Shown piece by piece: positions 31,288 through 40,496 of a stretch of 64,000 nucleotides of DNA. Where the stretch lies: the NCBI RefSeq assembly GCF_030580855.1, contig NZ_JAUQOP010000014.1, positions 1-64,000 of the forward strand, read 5' to 3'. Both the position numbers and the translations under genes were made by a program. The stretch is from Pseudomonas citrullilanati. Lineage in GTDB: Bacteria > Pseudomonadota > Gammaproteobacteria > Pseudomonadales > Pseudomonadaceae. The notes beneath the pieces are model-generated. The model saw only the letters and a program-made list of their open reading frames with translations. It did not search any database and was not told the DNA's origin. Every line of letters starts with the position of its first letter. The first letter of the stretch is position 1.

Positions 31288-34200
31288 ATGGACCCGGTGA
31301 GCCGCGTCGAGCAAGCGCTCGACAGCTTCAAGGACGCCCTGACCGACTACCGTGGGCAGCTCGAGCGCTGGTACAGCCAGGCTGCGGACCGGGCCAGCCA
31401 CGCGGCCGACCTGCCTTCGCTGATGGGCATGGAGCGGGTGATCCGCTTCGCCGACAGCACCACGGCGGTGAGCACCGGTGACGATGATTTCCTCTCCACG
31501 GTCGTCCAGTGCCCGCTGGGCGGGGTGATGAGCATCGAGAGCAAACTGGAATCGGTGTACGACATTCCACTGGGCGACATCGTGGTGGAGGTGGTGGCGA
31601 CAGACACCGGCGAAGTCACGCCGGTGGCCCTGGATGCCCAGGGCCTGGGCACCTTCAAGGGGGAAGCAGGCAGGCACTATCGGGTGCACGTCCAGGGCGA
31701 AGTGACGCCGGAGCAGCTCCAGGCGCTGTTTTCTTCCTACGATGGCCTGGGCACCGAACTGTCGGACTGGTTGCGCGGCGAGTGGCAGGGCTTCAAGCCG
31801 CAGTGGGCCCAGCAATCGGCGGCCACTTCGGCGACGGCGGCGGGCAATGGCCTGCTGGCCGGCAGTTGGGCGGCGATTGAAGGGGTGTGGGACAGCATCA
31901 GCCTGCTCTCCGACATTCTCAAGGACCCCGGCCAGTTCACCGGGCGATTGGGCGCCAGTGCCGCGCAGTTGCAAGCCCTGGCGCAGACCGCGCCCCAGGT
32001 CATGGCCAGGCTGCAATTACTCGCCAGTGACGAAGCGGCGCTGTACCTGCTGGTGCGTACCGCCAGCCTCTGGCTGGACATGTTGCCGCCCAGCGAAGTC
32101 GCCGGCAAAACCGCCGAGGTCGTGGCGATGGGGGCGGTGCAACTGGTGATTGACCTGTTGATCGGTGTCGTCCTGACCTTCGCCGGGGTGGGCGCCGGAA
32201 TCGCTTACCTGTCGCTACGCCTGGTTCGCGTGGGAGAGCGCCTGCTGGCCGCCGCCCAGCGCTTCATCGGGGCGATCTTCAGCGTGGTCAACGGCTTCAT
32301 CACCTATGTGGACCGCTACAAAAGCGTTGCCGCCCGAGGCATTGCCGGCGGGGTGAAGAACGGCCGGATGCAACTGCGATGGGACGCCCAGCGCAACACC
32401 ACGTTGAAAAAAACCGAACCCCACGATGATGTTCCCGCCCCGTCGAGGAACCCCAACGGCGACAGCGCCGACAGCGCGGCCCAGACCCAGACCAGCGGCT
32501 GCCCGGTGTCGATGGTCACCGGCGAGGAACTGCTGACCCTGGAAGACGGCCTGCTCGATGGGCGCTTGCCGTTCGTCTTTACCCGGTTGTACCGCACCAG
32601 TGCCGTGGAATTGGACATGGGCCTGGGGCGCGGTTGGAGCCATGGCCTGGCGCACCGCTTGCAGCGGGAGGGCGAGCAGGTCACCTGGATCGACCAGGAA
32701 AACCGCCGCACCACATTTCCCCTGCCCACTGTCCAGCGCCCGGCGATCCACAACAGCCTGGCGCGCGCGGCCATCTATTTGGGTGTCGAGCCCGACGAGC
32801 TGATCATTGCCCAACCCGGCGACGGGCCGCCTTTCCTGCATTTTCGCGACGGCCATCTGGTCGCCCTCAGCGACCGCTACGACAACCGCCTGACGATCCA
32901 GCGCAACATCTATGGCGACATCAGCCGCCTGGACAACGGCGCCGGGCGGGCGCTGCGCCTGCGCTACCAGCAGCGACACCTGATTGCCGTCGACTACCAG
33001 TCCTTTCAGTCCACCACCTCGCTGGACGATCCGTGGCGCACTGAACAGACGCTGGCGTCCTACCGCTATGACGGACGTTTCCGACTGATCGAAGCGACCA
33101 ATGCGGCGGGCGAAAGCGAGCGCTACGACTACGACGACCAGCACGTCATCCTCCAGCGACAACTGGCCGGCGGCGCGAGTTTCTACTGGGAGTGGCAGGG
33201 CGCCGGCCGAGCGGCCCGCTGCGTACGGCACTGGGCTTCGTTTGCGCAGATGGACAGCCGCTACACCTGGGGCGATGACGGCAGCGTCACGGTCCGGCAC
33301 CTCGATGGGAGCGAGGAGGTGTATGTCCACGACGACCGCGCGCGGCTGGTGCGAAAGGTCGAGCCCGATGGTGGCGAGCACCTCAAGGCCTATGACGAAA
33401 AAGGTCGATTGCTGGCCGAGCAGGATCCGCTGGGGGCCGTCACCGAATACCGCTATGACGAAGTCGGTCAGCTGGTGGCCCTGATTCCACCCGTCGATGA
33501 GCCCACGTCCTACGAATACCGCAACGGTTTCCTGCACTCCCGCACCCAAGGCAGTGGCCGCGACAAAGCCGTCTGGACCTATCGGCGCAACGCCCAGGGA
33601 GACGTGGTCAGGTCCACCGATCCCGAGGGTAACAGTACGTTCTACAAGTACGATGCCCGAGGCTGCCTGGTGGAGATCAGCCACCCTGACGGCAGTTTCC
33701 ATGACTTTGCCTGGAACCCCCTCGGCCAGCTGACGGAAGAAACCCTGCCCGACGGCGGTCGTCGGTCTTTTTCCTACGATGTGTTGGGGCGTTTGCTGAC
33801 TCGCCAGGACGAACACGGCGCCCTCACGCATTACCAATGGGACCCCGTCGGCCGTCTGCTCCAGATGACCTTGCCCAACGGCGCCAACCGGGCCTGGACC
33901 TATAACGCCTACGGCAAGGTCACGTCCGAACGCGACGAGCTGGGGCGCGTCACCCGTTACGAATACGCCGACGACCTGCACTTGGTCAGTCGCCGGCGCA
34001 ATCCCGACGGTAGCGAGCTGAAGTATCGCTACGACTCGTCACGGCTGTTGCTGACAGAGATCGAAAACGAATCCGGCGAAAAATATCAGCTGGACTACAC
34101 CCCCAACGGCTTGATCCGACAGCAAATCGGTTTCGACGGCCTGCGCACGGCCTACGTCTACGACCTCAACGGCCACCTGCTGGAAAAAACCGAACACGGT

Positions 34201-35973
34201 GCGGACGGCACGCAGCGGGTCACCGCCTATCAGCGTGATGCGGCCGGGCGATTGCTGGTCAAGACCCTGGCCGACGGCCAGGTGATCCGCTATCGCTATG
34301 ACGGTCGTGGCCGGCTGGTGGACGTCGATGACGGCACCGATCATCCGCTGGCCTTCGAATACGACAACCAGGACCGGCTGGTGGCCGAACACCAGGGCTG
34401 GGGCACCCTGCGCTATCGCTACGACGTCTGCGGGCGCCTCGACCACCTGCGCCTGCCGGACCACAACCAGCTCGACTTCCACCACGCCAAGGGCGGCGCG
34501 CTGACCGCCATCGACCTCAATGGTGCGCCGCTCACCCAGCATCGCTTCCAGGGCGGACGGGAAGTGCAACGCCAACAGGGCCTGTTGCTCAGCGAATACC
34601 GTTACGACGAGCAGGGCCGCCTCAAGGCCCAGACCGTGTGGCAAGACCAGCAACAATTGTTCTGGCGCGACTATGCCTACAACGCCAGGGGCAACCTTGA
34701 AGCCCTCTCCAACCAGCGCAATCGCCGCCACTACCAGTACGACCCCTTGGATCGCCTGGTCACTGTCCAGTATTCCCACACCGACCCGCCGGAACGCTTT
34801 GCCCACGACCCGGCTGGCAATGTGTTGCTGCACGACCGCCCGGGCCCGACCACCCTCAAGGGCAACCGGCTGCTGAGGGAGGGTGACCGCCACTACGACT
34901 ACGACGCCTACGGCAACCTGGTCCGCGAACGTCGCGGCCGCGTGCCCAGCCTCGTCGCCGAGTATCGCTACGATAGCCAGCATCGACTGATCGGCGTCAT
35001 CACGGCCGACGGCCGCGAAACGTCCTACCGCTACGACGCCTTTGGCCGACGTATCAGCAAGACTGTGGATGGCCTGACCACCGAGTTTTTCTGGCAAGGC
35101 GACCAGGTCGTCGCCGAAAGCAGCCCGCGCCACCACCGCAGCTACCTCTACGAACCCGGCACTTTCCGCCCCCTGGCGATGCTCGACGGCAAAGGCCTGA
35201 AGGCCCGTCCGTTGCACTACCACCTCGACCACCTGGGCACGCCCCAGGAACTGACCAACCCCGCGGGCGAAGTGGTCTGGTCGGCGCGCTACACCGGCTA
35301 CGGCCAACTCATCGCCCTCCAGCTCGGCGGCGGCGAACAACTCGAACAACCCCTGCGCTTCCAGGGCCAGTACTTCGACCCGGAAAGCGGCCTGCACTAC
35401 AACCGGCACCGCTACTACAATCCGGAAACCGGCCGCTACCTGACGCCTGATCCGAGCAAGTTGGCGGGTGGGCTCAATGGGTATCGGTACACCCTGAACC
35501 CGATAGGGTGGGTGGATCCGTTGGGGTTGGCATGTCATTGTCCTGGTGATATCGAGGCTGATGGGCCTTTTAGCGAGATTGTGCCTGGGGGAGGCTTAGC
35601 TGCGCATGAGGCTCGGGGCGGACACTTGATGGAAAAACATATAGGTCGCTCTGAAGCTCAATTGAGAAAACGCCTTGATTTAGAGCCTCACGTACCTACC
35701 GCGTCGACATTTCCTGATAGAGCAGCGGCAGAGTCAGCGGTCTCCAGCGTACTAAGAGAAAAGGCAAAAGAAGTTGATGAGTTTCTTCATAAAAAAAATG
35801 AAAAGAGACTTCTTTTACAACAAACCTTTCCTTCACCAGTGGGAATTGGGGTGATTCGAAAAAGTGGGAAATTAGAGCCTCTACCGGTGGTGACGTTGGT
35901 GCTAAAAAAGTCCAAGGAATCACCTGTTGGATACAATCTGCTTACGGGGTACGTTGAAAAATATGAAAAATGA
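31288..35973 (+). CDS. RHS polymorphic toxin with RNase A-like C-terminal domain
   Basis: The 1561-residue protein has an N-terminal region with membrane helices (about 278-310), a DUF6531-type junction from about 403 (SGCPVSMVTGEELLTLEDG), many YD repeats and the RHS core (YFDPESGLHYNRHRYYNPET). The self-cleavage motif DPLGL ends at 1414 and a 147-residue tip follows. The tip shows HEARGGHLMEKHIG, Arg and a terminal TGY. Their spacing matches the catalytic His-Arg-Thr-Tyr set I recall for the Yersinia kristensenii CdiA-CT RNase A-like toxin; here these are His1451, Arg1462, Thr1553 and Tyr1555. There is no PAAR domain and no vgrG or eag gene nearby, so the T6SS link is inferred. The tip DNA is clearly more AT-rich than the shell. 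Confidence 0.92.
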   Translation: MDPVSRVEQALDSFKDALTDYRGQLERWYSQAADRASHAADLPSLMGMERVIRFADSTTAVSTGDDDFLSTVVQCPLGGVMSIESKLESVYDIPLGDIVVEVVATDTGEVTPVALDAQGLGTFKGEAGRHYRVHVQGEVTPEQLQALFSSYDGLGTELSDWLRGEWQGFKPQWAQQSAATSATAAGNGLLAGSWAAIEGVWDSISLLSDILKDPGQFTGRLGASAAQLQALAQTAPQVMARLQLLASDEAALYLLVRTASLWLDMLPPSEVAGKTAEVVAMGAVQLVIDLLIGVVLTFAGVGAGIAYLSLRLVRVGERLLAAAQRFIGAIFSVVNGFITYVDRYKSVAARGIAGGVKNGRMQLRWDAQRNTTLKKTEPHDDVPAPSRNPNGDSADSAAQTQTSGCPVSMVTGEELLTLEDGLLDGRLPFVFTRLYRTSAVELDMGLGRGWSHGLAHRLQREGEQVTWIDQENRRTTFPLPTVQRPAIHNSLARAAIYLGVEPDELIIAQPGDGPPFLHFRDGHLVALSDRYDNRLTIQRNIYGDISRLDNGAGRALRLRYQQRHLIAVDYQSFQSTTSLDDPWRTEQTLASYRYDGRFRLIEATNAAGESERYDYDDQHVILQRQLAGGASFYWEWQGAGRAARCVRHWASFAQMDSRYTWGDDGSVTVRHLDGSEEVYVHDDRARLVRKVEPDGGEHLKAYDEKGRLLAEQDPLGAVTEYRYDEVGQLVALIPPVDEPTSYEYRNGFLHSRTQGSGRDKAVWTYRRNAQGDVVRSTDPEGNSTFYKYDARGCLVEISHPDGSFHDFAWNPLGQLTEETLPDGGRRSFSYDVLGRLLTRQDEHGALTHYQWDPVGRLLQMTLPNGANRAWTYNAYGKVTSERDELGRVTRYEYADDLHLVSRRRNPDGSELKYRYDSSRLLLTEIENESGEKYQLDYTPNGLIRQQIGFDGLRTAYVYDLNGHLLEKTEHGADGTQRVTAYQRDAAGRLLVKTLADGQVIRYRYDGRGRLVDVDDGTDHPLAFEYDNQDRLVAEHQGWGTLRYRYDVCGRLDHLRLPDHNQLDFHHAKGGALTAIDLNGAPLTQHRFQGGREVQRQQGLLLSEYRYDEQGRLKAQTVWQDQQQLFWRDYAYNARGNLEALSNQRNRRHYQYDPLDRLVTVQYSHTDPPERFAHDPAGNVLLHDRPGPTTLKGNRLLREGDRHYDYDAYGNLVRERRGRVPSLVAEYRYDSQHRLIGVITADGRETSYRYDAFGRRISKTVDGLTTEFFWQGDQVVAESSPRHHRSYLYEPGTFRPLAMLDGKGLKARPLHYHLDHLGTPQELTNPAGEVVWSARYTGYGQLIALQLGGGEQLEQPLRFQGQYFDPESGLHYNRHRYYNPETGRYLTPDPSKLAGGLNGYRYTLNPIGWVDPLGLACHCPGDIEADGPFSEIVPGGGLAAHEARGGHLMEKHIGRSEAQLRKRLDLEPHVPTASTFPDRAAAESAVSSVLREKAKEVDEFLHKKNEKRLLLQQTFPSPVGIGVIRKSGKLEPLPVVTLVLKKSKESPVGYNLLTGYVEKYEK

Positions 35974-36259
35974 ATATTCAGGGCTTTTTCAGTTTTTTGG
36001 GTGTTATTTTCATCAAGACTGGATGTGTGAGTCATCAGAGCCCGATCAGATAATAATGTCCTTTGTATCAGAGTCAGAGTCGCGAGATATTGAGGCGGTA
36101 AGAAAAGAAATTCTTAAATTGTTGATGGCGGGGCTTGCTGAAGAAGAACTTCGTCAGATTCTTATGGATGAAATGCCCTGCAATTATTGCTATTGGCTGG
36201 ACTGGGATTCCGCTGAGGCTTGGCTGAATCACATTCTTGAAATTCTTAGCAATGAATGA
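35963..36259 (+). CDS. Immunity protein for the RHS RNase toxin (CdiI-like)
   Basis: The 98-residue acidic protein (FFGCYFHQDWMC near the start, then SRDIEAVRKEILKLL and AEAWLNHILEILSNE) fits the CdiI_2-type immunity pattern: an early YFHQDW motif and C-terminal helices. The ATG at 35963 overlaps the last 11 bases of the toxin gene, the standard layout for toxin and cognate immunity. A TTG further upstream lies deep inside the toxin and is unlikely. The AT-rich composition matches the toxin tip, so the two probably moved together. Confidence 0.85.
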   Translation: MKNEYSGLFQFFGCYFHQDWMCESSEPDQIIMSFVSESESRDIEAVRKEILKLLMAGLAEEELRQILMDEMPCNYCYWLDWDSAEAWLNHILEILSNE

Positions 36260-36363
36260 TGTTGATTTTAACGAGCGCTAGTTTTTGAAGCGAAACGCAC
36301 TGCCGAACAGCTTTTGTGGTGTGGGGGCAAGCTCCCATCATCAGGAGGCCACGCCCAGTCGCT

Positions 36364-38151
36364 TCACACCATCAAACCCAACGCCACCATGGGCGTCCGC
36401 TCAGCCAAACCCTCCACCAAATACACACTCCCCCCCGAAATATCCTTGGCATGGTGCTTGGCCTGTGAAGCCAATTCAGCCAACTGACTGGCATCCATTG
36501 CTTCGCAGTCCTCGGAGCGCAGATGCACCACCCCAATCGACAACGACAACAACGCAAATTCCTGGCGTACACCTTGTCGATTCAGTGCTGTAAAACACCC
36601 CGCTTCCAAATGCTCGGGTCGGTAGAAGCGACGGCAGTGGGTCTGGAAGTCGCTGAGCAGTTGGTCCAGGCGTTTGCGCCAGTCGTCCGGGCCGAGGACG
36701 AGGAGGAAGTCGTCGCCGCCGATGTGGCCGACAAAGTCGCGGCTGGGGTCGATGCGTTCGTTCAGGCATTGGGCCAGGCACAACAGGACTTCGTCGCCGC
36801 GGCCGTAGCCGTAGATGTCGTTGAAGGGCTTGAAGCTGTCGATGTCCACGTAGCAGATCACCGATTCCTGGCGCTGCTGGAGCAGGCGAGTGAGGCATTG
36901 CTGGATGGGGACGTTGCCCGGCAGCAGGGTCAGCGGGTTGGCGTAGCGGGCCTGTTGGATCTTCAGTTCGGTGATCAGCTTGAGCACGTCGATCACCCGG
37001 CCCAGGCCCATGTAGGCGCCGTTGAGGGTGATGATGAAGTCTTCTTCGATGCGTTGCCGCGCTCGGCTGGTGATGAGCCGGCTGACTTGTTGCAGCGACT
37101 GGTTCAGTTCCACCGCGAGGAAGTCATCGCTCATCAGGCGGCTGATGGGCTTGCGGGCGAATAGGTCGGTGGCGAACGGCTTGAGCAGGGCGTCCGAGAG
37201 CGAGTGGCGATGGACGATGCCGCACGGCTGGCCCTGGTCGTCGAGCACGGCCAGGGAATTGAGGTTGGCCTGGCGGCGGAACGCATCGAGCACGGTGGCC
37301 GTCGGGGTGTTGTGGGCCATCCCCGGCTGCTCGTTGAGCAGCGCGCCGAGGTCGTTGACTTCTTCGGTCAGGGCCACTGCGCCGCCGTCCTGCCGGGGCA
37401 TCAACGCCCGGGCATCGCGGGACGGTTGCTCATGGGGGCGGGCGAGCAGGTAGCCCTGGACCAGGTCGACGCCCATTTCGATCAGTACCGCCAGTTCCTC
37501 CGGCAGTTCGATTCCCTCGGCAATCACTTGGGCTCGTGAAGTGCGGGCGATCTTCAGGATCGAGCCGACGAATTCGCGCTTGAGGGCATCCTGGTGGATG
37601 CCGTCGATGAAATGGCGGTCGATCTTCACGTAGTCGGGGCGCAACTCGGACCAGAGGCGCAGGCTTGAATAACCGGCGCCAAGGTCGTCCAGGGCGATGG
37701 AAAACCCCATGGCCCGGTAGTGATGCAGGGCGGTCTGCAGCAACTGGAAATCGTCGATGGGGGTTTGTTCGGTCAGCTCGATCACCACCTGGCTGGGCGG
37801 GATGCCGAAGTTTTGCAGCAATTGCAACGTGCGGCCGGTCTCGTGGGCCGATTCCAGCAGGGATTCGGGGGAGACGTTGAGAAACAGTTTGCCCGGCAGC
37901 TTTTGCTCGTTGAAGCGCTGGCAGGCGCTGCGACGGCAGGCCAGTTCCAGCTCGCTGAGGCGTCCGGCCTGGCGGGCGACGGAGAGCAGGGCGATGGGGG
38001 AGTGCAGCGGGCTGTTGGACGGGCCGCGCGTCAAGGCTTCATAGCCGACGATGCGTCGTTCAGAGAGGCAGATGATGGGTTGGAACAGGCTGTGCAAACC
38101 GCTTTGAGCCAGGATTGAACTCAAGGCACTCAGCTGTTCTGTCGTGGTCAT
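36364..38151 (-). CDS. EAL-CBS-GGDEF cyclic-di-GMP signalling protein
   Basis: The 595-residue cytoplasmic protein has an EAL phosphodiesterase domain first: EALTRGP at residue 38, then VVIELTEQ, IALDDLGAGYSSL, VKIDRHFIDG, VIAEGIE. Two CBS-like repeats (about 270-390) and a GGDEF domain follow, with an intact GGDDF signature at 478-482. Both catalytic domains look competent. The order EAL-CBS-GGDEF and the neighbourhood of prc match PAO1 PA3258. I start at ATG 38151; only 16 bases separate it from the U tract of an upstream terminator-like hairpin, which makes its expression unusual. Confidence 0.92.
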   Translation of the reverse strand: MTTTEQLSALSSILAQSGLHSLFQPIICLSERRIVGYEALTRGPSNSPLHSPIALLSVARQAGRLSELELACRRSACQRFNEQKLPGKLFLNVSPESLLESAHETGRTLQLLQNFGIPPSQVVIELTEQTPIDDFQLLQTALHHYRAMGFSIALDDLGAGYSSLRLWSELRPDYVKIDRHFIDGIHQDALKREFVGSILKIARTSRAQVIAEGIELPEELAVLIEMGVDLVQGYLLARPHEQPSRDARALMPRQDGGAVALTEEVNDLGALLNEQPGMAHNTPTATVLDAFRRQANLNSLAVLDDQGQPCGIVHRHSLSDALLKPFATDLFARKPISRLMSDDFLAVELNQSLQQVSRLITSRARQRIEEDFIITLNGAYMGLGRVIDVLKLITELKIQQARYANPLTLLPGNVPIQQCLTRLLQQRQESVICYVDIDSFKPFNDIYGYGRGDEVLLCLAQCLNERIDPSRDFVGHIGGDDFLLVLGPDDWRKRLDQLLSDFQTHCRRFYRPEHLEAGCFTALNRQGVRQEFALLSLSIGVVHLRSEDCEAMDASQLAELASQAKHHAKDISGGSVYLVEGLAERTPMVALGLMV

Positions 38152-38167
38152 GGCGATCTCTGGCGAT

Positions 38168-38208
38168 AAAAAAAGGACCGGGCAACCCCTGCCGGGGCGC
38201 CCAGTCCT
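38168..38208 (-). terminator. Intrinsic terminator/attenuator between prc and the EAL gene
   Basis: On the minus strand AGGACTGGGC...GCCCGGTCCT, with an inner CCCC/GGGG stem, is followed by seven U. It ends the prc transcript but lies 16 bases before the EAL start codon, so any EAL mRNA starting upstream must read through it. Confidence 0.8.
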
Positions 38209-38278
38209 GTATTTCACGACAGACTGATGTCAGTTTGATGACAGCTCGACGAGCATCACCATTAAATGGCCATCATCT

Positions 38279-40357
38279 TCAGTGCTTGGCGACCGCCGTG
38301 TTGAGTTTCAGGTAGTCCAGCAGGATCCGCCCGGTCTCGCTCAGGTAGGCATCGTCTTCCGGCTTGGTTTTTTCCGGCTCGGTGATCAGGTCCTCGTCTT
38401 CCTTCTTCAGCTCCTTGAGCGGCTCTTCGCCCTTGGCCTTGCGACGCAGGTTTTCCATGGCCAGTTGCTTGGCTTCGATGTCGGCGTGTTGGGCGCGACG
38501 GTCGGCTTCGTTGAGGGAAACGGTCTTCTCCAGCATCAATTTCTGCGCCAGGGCCAGCTTGTCACGGATGAACACGAATTCCGCGTCCTGGGCCGTGCGG
38601 CTGTCATGCTCGGCCTTGAGTTGGGCGAGGAACGGCTTGAAGGGGTCGACTTCCGGTTTGATCGCCGGCTTGATGGTGTCCCACGGCATCGCTTCGGGCA
38701 GGGCGCTTTCACCGATTTCCTTGGTGTCGATGATCGACGGGTAATCGATGTCAGGCAGTACGCCCTGGTGCTGGGTGCTCTGGCCGGAAACCCGGTAGAA
38801 CTTCGCCAGGGTCAGCTTCAGCTCGCCATGGTTGAGCGGCTGGATGGTCTGCACGGTGCCCTTGCCGAAGGTCTGGCCGCCGATGATCAATGCGCGGTGG
38901 TAGTCCTGCATGGCGCCGGCGAAGATCTCCGAGGCCGAGGCGGACAGGCGATTGACCAGCAGTGCCATCGGGCCCTTGTAGAACGCGCCCGGGTTCTCGT
39001 CTTCCAGCACATCCACCCGGCCGTCGGCGTTACGCACCAGCACGGTCGGGCCCTTGTCGATGAACAGGCTGGTCAACTCGGTGGCTTCCTGCAAAGAGCC
39101 GCCGCCGTTGTTGCGCAGGTCGATGACCACGCCGTCGACCTTGTCCTTTTGCAACTCGGTCAGCAGCTTCTTGACGTCGCGGGTGGTGCTCTTGTAGTTC
39201 GGATCGCCAGCGCGGAACGCCTTGAAGTCGAGGTAGAAGGCCGGGATCTCGATGACGCCGAGCTTGTAGTCCTTGCCGTCCTGCTTGAGGTTGAGGATCG
39301 ATTTCTTCGCCGCCTGTTCCTCCAGCTTCACCGCTTCACGGGTGATGGACACGACCTTGCTGGTCTGGTCGTTCGGCGCATTGCTCGCCGGGATGACTTC
39401 CAGGCGCACCACCGAGCCTTTCGGGCCACGGATCAGCTTGACCACTTCGTCCAGGCGCCAGCCGACCACGTCGACCATTTCCTTGTTGCCCTGGGCCACG
39501 CCGATGATCTTGTCCGCCGGGGAGACCTGCTTGGTCTTGTCCGCGGGGCCGGCCGGGACCAGGCGCACGATCTTGACCTGGTCGTTGTCGCTTTGCAGCA
39601 CGGCACCGATGCCTTCCAGGGACAGGCTCATGTTGATGTCGAAGTTTTCCGCGTTATCCGGCGACAGGTAATTGGTGTGCGGGTCGTAGGACATGGCGAA
39701 GGTGTTGATGTAGGCCTGGAAGATGTCCTCGGCACGGGTCTGGTCCAGGCGCGCCAATTGGTTCTTGTAGCGCTTGGTCAGGGTTTCCTGGATCTGCTTG
39801 GGCTCCTTGCCGGCGATCTTCATGCGCAGCACCTCGTCCTTGACGCGTTTGCGCCACAGGTCATCGAGTTCGGCGGTGCTCTTGAGCCAAGGGGCGTCCT
39901 TGCGATCGACCAGCAAGGTTTCCTTGGCGTTGAAGTCGATCTTGTCGACGCCTTTGTTCAGTTCGGCCAGGGCGTAGTCCAGGCGCGACTTCACGCGGTC
40001 CAGGTAGCGCTTGTAGATGATGAACCCGGCGTTCAGGTCGCCGCTCTTGAGGAAGTCGTCGAACTGGGTCTTCCACTTGTCGAATTCGGCGATGTCGCTG
40101 GCCAGGAAATAACTGCGCGAGGGATCGAGCAGCTTCAGGTAGCTGTCATAGATGATGACCGAGCGCGCGTCATCGAGCGGCGGCTTGCTGTAGTGATGAC
40201 GCTTGAGCAATTCGACGACGTTGAGACTGGCGATCACTTCGTCCCGGTCGGGCTGGAGCTTGTCCCAGCTGTTGGCCGCGAACGTATCGTTCGACAACGG
40301 TAACAGGCCGAGGCCAATGACGAGCGCGAGGGCGGTGCTGGGGAACAGGTGCTTCAT
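38279..40357 (-). CDS. prc: Tail-specific protease Prc (Tsp/AlgO, S41 family)
   Basis: The 692-residue precursor starts MKHLFPSTALALVIGLGLLP with a signal peptide ending near SNDTFA. An N-terminal Prc domain, a PDZ domain (about 230-330; VQSDNDQVKIVRLVPAGPAD) and the S41 protease core follow. The catalytic Ser-Lys dyad is at about Ser474 (RLSASASEIFAGA) and Lys499 (QTFGKGTVQ), 25 residues apart as in E. coli. The periplasmic enzyme degrades proteins from their C-termini; in P. aeruginosa it cleaves mutant MucA and activates AlgU. An in-frame ATG at 40390 is possible; neither start has a strong ribosome binding site. Divergent from the quinone oxidoreductase gene. Confidence 0.93.
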   Translation of the reverse strand: MKHLFPSTALALVIGLGLLPLSNDTFAANSWDKLQPDRDEVIASLNVVELLKRHHYSKPPLDDARSVIIYDSYLKLLDPSRSYFLASDIAEFDKWKTQFDDFLKSGDLNAGFIIYKRYLDRVKSRLDYALAELNKGVDKIDFNAKETLLVDRKDAPWLKSTAELDDLWRKRVKDEVLRMKIAGKEPKQIQETLTKRYKNQLARLDQTRAEDIFQAYINTFAMSYDPHTNYLSPDNAENFDINMSLSLEGIGAVLQSDNDQVKIVRLVPAGPADKTKQVSPADKIIGVAQGNKEMVDVVGWRLDEVVKLIRGPKGSVVRLEVIPASNAPNDQTSKVVSITREAVKLEEQAAKKSILNLKQDGKDYKLGVIEIPAFYLDFKAFRAGDPNYKSTTRDVKKLLTELQKDKVDGVVIDLRNNGGGSLQEATELTSLFIDKGPTVLVRNADGRVDVLEDENPGAFYKGPMALLVNRLSASASEIFAGAMQDYHRALIIGGQTFGKGTVQTIQPLNHGELKLTLAKFYRVSGQSTQHQGVLPDIDYPSIIDTKEIGESALPEAMPWDTIKPAIKPEVDPFKPFLAQLKAEHDSRTAQDAEFVFIRDKLALAQKLMLEKTVSLNEADRRAQHADIEAKQLAMENLRRKAKGEEPLKELKKEDEDLITEPEKTKPEDDAYLSETGRILLDYLKLNTAVAKH

Positions 40358-40496
40358 GCTGATTCGACGCAGGGACAATTGATAACGCATATTAGGCCGT
40401 CTTTGAAGTCGCCGGTTCCATGTGGCCCGGGCGCATAATGCAAGAAAGCCCGGCGTTACAGCGGCGGGCCCAGTCGAGACTCACTATGGAGGCACC

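Noticed and set aside
36313-36352. Degenerate REP copy (GTGGGGGCAAGCTCCC) after the immunity gene
   Set aside because: Too short and diverged to call; no paired inverted copy.
38282-40303. 673-residue plus-strand ORF opposite prc
   Set aside because: Antisense shadow of the Prc protease; no start signal or recognisable domain.
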